Under the pieces are notes generated by a model, which made no database searches, had not been told where the DNA came from, and saw nothing but the letters and a program-made list of their open reading frames with translations. DNA of 9,348 bases. Origin: Leptofilum sp041987425 (GTDB lineage Bacteria; Chloroflexota; Anaerolineae; Promineifilales; Promineifilaceae). A program made the translations under genes and the position numbers. Of the stretch, positions 4,644 through 9,348 are shown in pieces (positions within the stretch are counted from its first letter, which is position 1; the number at the start of each line of letters is the position of its first letter). The stretch lies in assembly GCA_041987425.1 (NCBI GenBank), contig JBHIWP010000239.1:1-9348 (forward strand). The letters run 5' to 3'.

Positions 4644-6224
4644 ATGATAAAAAATCAAGCTAAGAAGTACTGTTCAAGCGAGGGCGTGCCGACCCGAACG
4701 TCTGGTAAGCTAAAGTTATGGCTTTTGGCAGGGCTGTTTATGCTGCTGGTCGTGGCGACGTCTACGGCTGTCGGCGATATGGCCGTTGCCCACAACGTTC
4801 AGCCTGCGCTGCTGGCCGCAGCGGCCGCACAGCCAGAAGCAACCGTGCGCGTGATTGTGCACAAAGGTGAGGAGGTAGAGAATATGGAAACGGCCGTTGC
4901 TGCCCTAAATGGTATCGTGCTCAAAGACCTGCACATTATTAATGCCCTGGTTGTTGAGCTACCTGCCCGGTCTGTGGTTGACCTGGCTCAGACCCAGGGC
5001 GTGCGCTGGGTAAACCTGGACGGGCCCATGGAGTCGGTTGGCAGGCCGCCGCGGAATCCTCAGCCTCCGCCCTCCAACTACTTCCTCGATACGCTGAACG
5101 TGCGCCAGGTCTGGGATATGGGCCTCGACGGCAGCGGCGTCACGGTGGCCGTCATTGACAGTGGTGTACACCGCGATAAAGATCTGCAAATTAATCCTTC
5201 TTCAGGCAGACCCGCTTCCCGCGTGCGCGAACAGTTGACGTTTAATTCCAGGCCCAATCAATCGGGTGACGTAATGGGCCACGGCACGCACGTCGCCGGT
5301 ATTATCGGCGGCAGCGGATACGATTCGAACGGCATCTATGCCGGTATCGCCCCCGGTGTCCATATCATCAGCCTCAAAGTAAGCAATGACACGGGCATGG
5401 CCTACGAATCTGATACGGTCGATGCCATGCAGTGGGTCCTGGAAAATAAAGACACCTATAACATTCGCATCGTCAATATGTCTATCAACTCTTCTTTGGA
5501 GCAAAGCTATCACGCCAGCCCGCTGAACGCCGCCGCTGAAATATTGTGGTTCAATGGCATTGTGGTGGTTACCTCTGCTGGTAACGAAATGATTACTTTT
5601 AATACCGTTAGAGCTGCACCAGCCAACGATCCCTTTGTGATCACTGTTGGTGCCAGCGATGAAAATGGGGACGCGCTTAGAGCCCAAGATGTAATTGCAG
5701 ACTATTCGGCACAGGGCATCACGCTGGACGGTCATTTGAAACCAGACGTCATTGCTCCTGGGCAGGACATTGTCAGCATTGCTGGGACGGGAGTCTGGTG
5801 GAACGATCATCCGAATCATCGCGTGGAGGAAGATTACTTCCGCGCCAGCGGCACTTCTATGGCCGCCCCGATGGTATCGGGCGCAATTGCCCTGCTGCTT
5901 CAGGATGAGCCAGGGTTGAATCCGGATCAGGTGAAGTACCGGCTTATGAACACGGGAAGCACTATTTATGGTACGGGTATTGGCGCAAACACAGGCTATG
6001 CCTATCTGGATGTGTACGACCTGGTGACAAGTGACACCGTGGCAACGGCTAATACAGGCACACCGGCCAGTGCGCTGTTGTGGACAGGCAGCGAGCCGGT
6101 TACCTGGGGCAGCGCCAACTGGGCTTCGGTCAACTGGGCCTCCGTGAACTGGGCCTCAGTCAATTGGGCGTCTGTAAACTGGGCTTCGGTAAACTGGGCC
6201 AGCGTCAATTGGGATGAAGATTAA
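4644..6224 (+). CDS. Subtilisin-family (S8) serine protease with C-terminal NWASV repeats
   Basis: A 526-residue exported endopeptidase. Residues 22-44 are a positively preceded hydrophobic segment (KLWLLAGLFMLLVVA), a signal peptide or anchor. Residues about 66-126 resemble an I9-type propeptide (ATVRVIVHKG ... RWVNLD). The catalytic domain (about 150-460) has the full triad: Asp172 in VAVIDSGV, His213 in GHGTHVAG, Ser405 in GTSMAAP, with oxyanion-hole Asn314 in TSAGNE. The C-terminus (488-526) is WGSA, then six perfect NWASV pentapeptides, then NWDED. This tail is not part of the protease fold. It starts 74 bp after the kinase stop, so co-transcription is possible, and an intrinsic terminator follows. 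Function beyond proteolysis is unknown; extracellular or cell-surface degradation is likely. Confidence 0.95.
   Translation: MIKNQAKKYCSSEGVPTRTSGKLKLWLLAGLFMLLVVATSTAVGDMAVAHNVQPALLAAAAAQPEATVRVIVHKGEEVENMETAVAALNGIVLKDLHIINALVVELPARSVVDLAQTQGVRWVNLDGPMESVGRPPRNPQPPPSNYFLDTLNVRQVWDMGLDGSGVTVAVIDSGVHRDKDLQINPSSGRPASRVREQLTFNSRPNQSGDVMGHGTHVAGIIGGSGYDSNGIYAGIAPGVHIISLKVSNDTGMAYESDTVDAMQWVLENKDTYNIRIVNMSINSSLEQSYHASPLNAAAEILWFNGIVVVTSAGNEMITFNTVRAAPANDPFVITVGASDENGDALRAQDVIADYSAQGITLDGHLKPDVIAPGQDIVSIAGTGVWWNDHPNHRVEEDYFRASGTSMAAPMVSGAIALLLQDEPGLNPDQVKYRLMNTGSTIYGTGIGANTGYAYLDVYDLVTSDTVATANTGTPASALLWTGSEPVTWGSANWASVNWASVNWASVNWASVNWASVNWASVNWDED
6117..6221 (+). repeat. Tandem 15-bp repeat encoding (NWASV)6-NWDED
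   Basis: Seven in-register 15-bp units. The first six encode identical pentapeptides but use different synonymous codons (Ala as GCT, GCC and GCG; Ser as TCG, TCC, TCA, TCT and AGC; Val as GTC, GTG and GTA; Asn as AAC and AAT). The last unit ends the protein. The protein repeat is kept while the DNA has diverged. Confidence 0.95.
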
Positions 6225-6252
6225 TAGGGCGCTCGGTTAATTCCTTTTTCAG

Positions 6253-6299
6253 GCGGAGCTGTTGGTGGTACTAATTATCCTGGCAGCTCCGCTTTGTTA
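6253..6299 (+). terminator. Intrinsic terminator after the protease gene
   Basis: A perfect 9-bp stem GCGGAGCTG (6253-6261) / CAGCTCCGC (6284-6292) with a 22-base loop, followed by TTTGTTA. It lies 29 bp after the protease stop and separates it from the GGDEF/HD-GYP gene, which therefore likely has its own promoter. The loop is longer than usual. Confidence 0.75.
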
Positions 6300-6312
6300 T
6301 GACCAGGGTCAT
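6299..6312. repeat. Palindrome ATGACC-AG-GGTCAT
   Basis: A perfect 6-bp inverted repeat with a 2-base centre, directly after the terminator and about 100 bases before the GGDEF/HD-GYP start. A candidate operator for that gene; chance is not excluded. Confidence 0.35.
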
Positions 6313-6409
6313 CTTATCTCTTCTCCGTGCATACATTACTATTCAATTTATCTGTTGCGCATTGTCGTGCACACTGAGGCCATTTTCTAAATAGTTTTAT
6401 AAGGTAATA

Positions 6410-9181
6410 ATGAAAGAGTTTTCGCGTATAACTCAGGCATATATATGGGGAATGATTTTTCTGGCGAGCTTCCTGGCTATCTGGCAGTTTAGCCAGCCAA
6501 TGATTGAAAATCCCTGGTTATTAGCAGCAGCATGTATTGTCGCATCTGTCCTGCAAATTGTGGCTGTATTTGGGGCCACGGCGCGAAGCTCTTACAGTCT
6601 GAGCTGGATCATTTACGCCTTTATGCTTGTTCTGGAAGGGCCATCGGCAGCCTTAATCGTGGTTTTGGTGTCCCACTTTGCCGAATGGATACTGGAAAGA
6701 AACCGACTCGTCTGGTATATCCAGAGCTTCAATATCAGCACCTTTATTGTTGTGGTTTTTCTGAGCGGTGCCTTGATTGAGTGGGGTCAGGGACTTTTCC
6801 CTACAGGTAGCGTGTGGACCTTCTTGATCACTGTCATGGCTCTAGCTGTCTTTACGCTTGTCAATCATTTTCTGGTGGCTCTTGTTATTAAGCTGGCACG
6901 AGGACAAACGTTTGCACAGTCCGGCGTCTTTGGCTGGTTTACCTTGTTTTTGGATTATACGCTCCTTTGCCTTGGCTTCTTGGGGGCCATTGTGTGGCAG
7001 GCCAACCCCATCGCTCTTACGCTGACTGCGTTTGTGACATTTATGCTTTTTGAGGCCCTGAAGGTTCCGGCGCTGGAGCGAAAAACGGAGATTGATCCCA
7101 AAACGCAGCTATACAACGCAAAGTACTTTACAGAGGCGCTGGACGACGAATTGGTTCGCTCGAAACGGTTTAAACGGCCGTTGTCCCTGATCATGGCCGA
7201 TCTGGACCTGCTGCGTACCATTAACAACACGTATGGGCACCTGGCTGGCGACGTCGTTTTGCAGGGTGTCGCCAGCATTTTGCAAGAGATGACGCGAGAA
7301 TACGACATTGTTGCTCGCTTTGGCGGTGAGGAATTCTCTGTGCTGCTGCCAGAAACCAAGCTGGAAGATGCTTACATCGTGGCCGAAAGAATGCGCAAAA
7401 GCATAGCGGAAACCGCGTTTGAAGTTTCCACCAGCCTACAGCCGATTCGGGCCACCATGAGCTTTGGCATTGCCAGCCGTCAGGGAGACAAGGAAACAAC
7501 CGCTCAATTAATTCACAATGCTGATTTGGCTCTTTACCGGGCAAAAGACACCGGGCGAAATCGCGTCTGTGTTTTCGATGAACAGTTTGATCTGGGCGAA
7601 AGCGCAAACCAACGAGACTGGGCAAAGCTGGATCTGGCAGCCACGATGAAACCGGTCGTTGCTTCCGTAAACGAGCCAAACGGCCGTGTTCCGGTTACTT
7701 TGCCGGAATCCACAGCTTCTGCTGTTTCTGATATGATCATTAGTAACGATTTAGCCCTGGCAGACGGCAAAGACCTGGAAGCTCAGGCTGATTCCCAACG
7801 CACTTACCCCAGTTGGGCAACTAATCTCTTTATCATCACCTTTTCCGCCCTTACGGCCGTTTTTGCCTACTTCCTCGTGCAAAAAGGCGGCCTCGACTTC
7901 AATTGGCCCCGAATTCTGTTTTTTGCCGCCATCGTTCTGATAATGGAGGCAGCGTCCATCGAGATTTACGTCAAAGATACGACGGTTTCTACATCGGCCG
8001 CTCTCATGGTCGCGGGCGTCTTGCTATTTCATGCCCCTGCCGCCATTATCCTGGGATTGACCATTGCCTTTGTCTCCTTTGCCAAACGCCATATTAAAGT
8101 AAACCGATTCTTGTTTAACAGCAGCAATCACGTATTTGGCGGCCTATTGGTAGTAGCGCTTCTGGGTCTAACCAACCAGCCGCTAGAAAGCTGGTCTTTG
8201 CCCAAGCTTTTTTTGGCGGGCAGTAGCGCGGCGGCGATTATTTTCATTTCCACAACGGCGTTGCTCACTACGGCCATCAGTCTAGACAGCGGGCTTTCTT
8301 TTAAAGCGGTCTGGCTTCAGCGTTTTCGTTGGCTAATCCCATACTATCTTGCCCTTGGCCTGATCGCCGCGACGTTTGTGTTCAGCTATCTTTCCATAGA
8401 CGTGGCGGGAATCCTGATTGTCGTTTTACCGCTCTTGCTCCTGCGGTACAGTCAAAAGCAGTATATTGATCAGACAGAAACGCTGGTGCACAGTTTGCGA
8501 GCCACTAATTTTAAGCTGACACAGCAGGCGGATGAGATTACGCGCCTCAACGAAGAGATGCTGTTGACGCTGGCGCGTTCCCTGGACCTGCGCGATCCGC
8601 ACGTCATGGAGCATTCCAAACATGTTTCCCGTTACGCCGTCTGCATTGCAGAAGAAATGAATTTGCCAGCGGAACAAGTTGAAAACATTCGCAAGGCTGG
8701 CTTACTGCATGATATTGGCAAACTCGGGGTGCCGGAAGAAATTTTATTCAAACCGGGCAGGCTGACGGCAGTGGAGTATGAGTTCGTTAAACGCCATACG
8801 ACAATTGGGGCTGATTTAATCAAGGGATGTCACTCCCTTGAGAGTCTCGTGCCGTTCATTCTTTATCATCATGAGTGGTTCGACGGCAACGGCTATCCAG
8901 CTGGCCTGGTGGGCGATGAAATTCCGCTGGAGGCGCGTATTTTGAGCGTGGCCGATGCTGTAGAAGCCATGGCGTCGGATCGGCCGTATAAAGCAGCCTC
9001 TTCTCCAGACCTAATCCTGGAGGAGGTTAACCGCTGTATTGGTACCCAGTTTGATCCGGTTGTTGTGAAGGCGCTCTCTCGCATTATCGTTCGTGAAGGA
9101 GCAACATTCATTGTCAATTCAGCTCGCAATGTGAAGGAACGCGATCAAGAAGATACAACGATGTACCCGCCGCATTATTAA
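6410..9181 (+). CDS. Membrane bifunctional GGDEF / HD-GYP c-di-GMP enzyme
   Basis: A 923-residue inner-membrane protein with both activities of c-di-GMP turnover. Membrane block A (about 12-218, six or seven helices) is followed by a GGDEF domain (about 226-392) with active site GGEEF (305-309) and the inhibitory I-site R296EYD299 exactly five residues upstream, so a competent, feedback-inhibited diguanylate cyclase is expected. A polar linker (about 393-468) leads to membrane block B (about 471-680), a helical linker (about 684-720), and an HD-GYP phosphodiesterase domain (about 720-905) with H767D768IGK, H820H821EWFDGNGYP, D849 and DRPY (857-860). All metal-binding signatures are present. 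Block B resembles block A, suggesting fusion of two membrane-anchored enzymes. The ATG has AAGG six bases upstream. Net activity cannot be predicted; the membrane blocks presumably sense a signal. Confidence 0.95.
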   Translation: MKEFSRITQAYIWGMIFLASFLAIWQFSQPMIENPWLLAAACIVASVLQIVAVFGATARSSYSLSWIIYAFMLVLEGPSAALIVVLVSHFAEWILERNRLVWYIQSFNISTFIVVVFLSGALIEWGQGLFPTGSVWTFLITVMALAVFTLVNHFLVALVIKLARGQTFAQSGVFGWFTLFLDYTLLCLGFLGAIVWQANPIALTLTAFVTFMLFEALKVPALERKTEIDPKTQLYNAKYFTEALDDELVRSKRFKRPLSLIMADLDLLRTINNTYGHLAGDVVLQGVASILQEMTREYDIVARFGGEEFSVLLPETKLEDAYIVAERMRKSIAETAFEVSTSLQPIRATMSFGIASRQGDKETTAQLIHNADLALYRAKDTGRNRVCVFDEQFDLGESANQRDWAKLDLAATMKPVVASVNEPNGRVPVTLPESTASAVSDMIISNDLALADGKDLEAQADSQRTYPSWATNLFIITFSALTAVFAYFLVQKGGLDFNWPRILFFAAIVLIMEAASIEIYVKDTTVSTSAALMVAGVLLFHAPAAIILGLTIAFVSFAKRHIKVNRFLFNSSNHVFGGLLVVALLGLTNQPLESWSLPKLFLAGSSAAAIIFISTTALLTTAISLDSGLSFKAVWLQRFRWLIPYYLALGLIAATFVFSYLSIDVAGILIVVLPLLLLRYSQKQYIDQTETLVHSLRATNFKLTQQADEITRLNEEMLLTLARSLDLRDPHVMEHSKHVSRYAVCIAEEMNLPAEQVENIRKAGLLHDIGKLGVPEEILFKPGRLTAVEYEFVKRHTTIGADLIKGCHSLESLVPFILYHHEWFDGNGYPAGLVGDEIPLEARILSVADAVEAMASDRPYKAASSPDLILEEVNRCIGTQFDPVVVKALSRIIVREGATFIVNSARNVKERDQEDTTMYPPHY

Positions 9182-9259
9182 ACGGCCGTCGCGATCCCCC
9201 TGGACCTGAGTTAAGCAGCTATATTTTGCCGCGTTTATCTGATTGGAAATTCAGGAGTT

Positions 9260-9268
9260 TGCTATACT
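9260..9268 (+). promoter_or_regulatory. Extended -10 promoter (TGCTATACT) of a probably leaderless gene
   Basis: TGC-TATACT is an extended -10 element. The expected start of transcription, six to eight bases downstream, coincides with or nearly touches the ATG at 9277. A TTGGAA at 9243-9248 is too close (14 bases) to be a standard -35. Confidence 0.5.
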
Positions 9269-9276
9269 AGGGGCTT

Positions 9277-9348
9277 ATGCCTGAATTCTTTAACGTTCTG
9301 CCCCCGGACGCAGCGCGCGCGCAGCTGTTCAGCCAGCTAACGGCCGTT
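9277..9348 (+). CDS. moeA: Probable molybdopterin molybdotransferase MoeA, 3' end outside window
   Basis: Only the first 24 codons are visible, beginning MPEFFNVLPPDAARAQLF. The FFNVL...A...L pattern is typical of the N-terminus of MoeA, which inserts molybdate into adenylated molybdopterin in molybdenum cofactor synthesis. The assignment rests on this short match and could be wrong. No usable Shine-Dalgarno is present: AGGGG (9269-9273) is only three bases from the ATG. With the -10 box ending at 9268, this suggests a leaderless message. The visible part ends on an ACGGCCGT palindrome encoding Thr-Ala-Val. Confidence 0.55.
   Translation, partial: MPEFFNVLPPDAARAQLFSQLTAV

Larger units (their letters stand above)
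597..9347. repeat. Dispersed iterated palindrome ACGGCCGT, 10 exact copies
   Basis: Exact copies begin at 597, 1265, 3547, 3754, 4890, 7174, 7680, 7853, 9182 and 9340. Near copies with the CGGCCG core begin at 484, 2778, 4141, 4821, 7994 and 8980. Several extend to AACGGCCGTT (4889, 7173, 9339). The copies occur in six different genes and one intergenic site. The entry spans first to last copy; only the listed octamers are the repeat. Confidence 0.85.

Noticed and set aside
5202..5819. A 205-codon minus-strand frame inside the protease gene.
   Set aside because: It is antisense to the conserved catalytic domain with no domain match or ribosome binding site; it is an effect of codon composition.
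6117..6221. Short regular repeats that could suggest a CRISPR array.
   Set aside because: Units are 15 bp, contiguous, in frame and encode an exact pentapeptide; there are no spacers.
6362..6390. TTGTCG with a TTCTAA 17 bases later as a promoter for the GGDEF/HD-GYP gene.
   Set aside because: The -10 hexamer matches the consensus at only two positions. A promoter is expected in this gap, but this one is not convincing.

Overview
The window is a bacterial chromosomal segment of mixed, roughly balanced base composition. No rRNA, tRNA, CRISPR array or transposase is visible. The lineage cannot be fixed from the sequence alone. A chloroflexotal (Anaerolineae-like) origin is my best guess, based on the style of the multidomain kinases, the subtilase with a C-terminal Trp-rich pentapeptide repeat, and the MoeA-like start. 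I hold this loosely. A striking DNA-level signature is the octameric palindrome ACGGCCGT, present ten times where about 0.14 copies would be expected by chance.

Layout. Positions 2-634 (+) hold the 3' part of a PlsC/YihG-type acyltransferase. It converges on a minus-strand two-gene operon: a soluble PAS-GAF histidine kinase (2860-1175), then a small zinc-ribbon/MshEN-like protein (1157-666). That operon is preceded by a clear GEMM-I (c-di-GMP-I) riboswitch aptamer on the minus strand (about 2955-2876). A 539-bp divergent intergenic region follows. Next on the plus strand come a second soluble histidine kinase (3400-4569), whose N-terminus is the same zinc-ribbon/MshEN module fused to the kinase, and a secreted or membrane-anchored subtilisin-family protease with six tandem NWASV repeats (4644-6224, followed by an intrinsic terminator). 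After these lies a large two-block membrane protein carrying both a GGDEF cyclase domain and an HD-GYP phosphodiesterase domain (6410-9181). The window closes with the first 24 codons of a probable moeA, apparently leaderless (9277 onward).

How the parts fit. Four independent elements point to cyclic di-GMP: a riboswitch that senses it, two proteins with the MshEN double motif that binds it in other bacteria, and a single polypeptide with intact active sites both to make it and to break it down. The inferred picture is a local circuit in which a membrane GGDEF/HD-GYP enzyme sets c-di-GMP. One kinase operon would be controlled at RNA level by the riboswitch, and a second kinase would be controlled at protein level by a fused MshEN domain. 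No response regulator is in the window, so the phosphorylation targets are unknown. The link between parts is inference from content and proximity; the individual domain and RNA calls are well supported by motifs.
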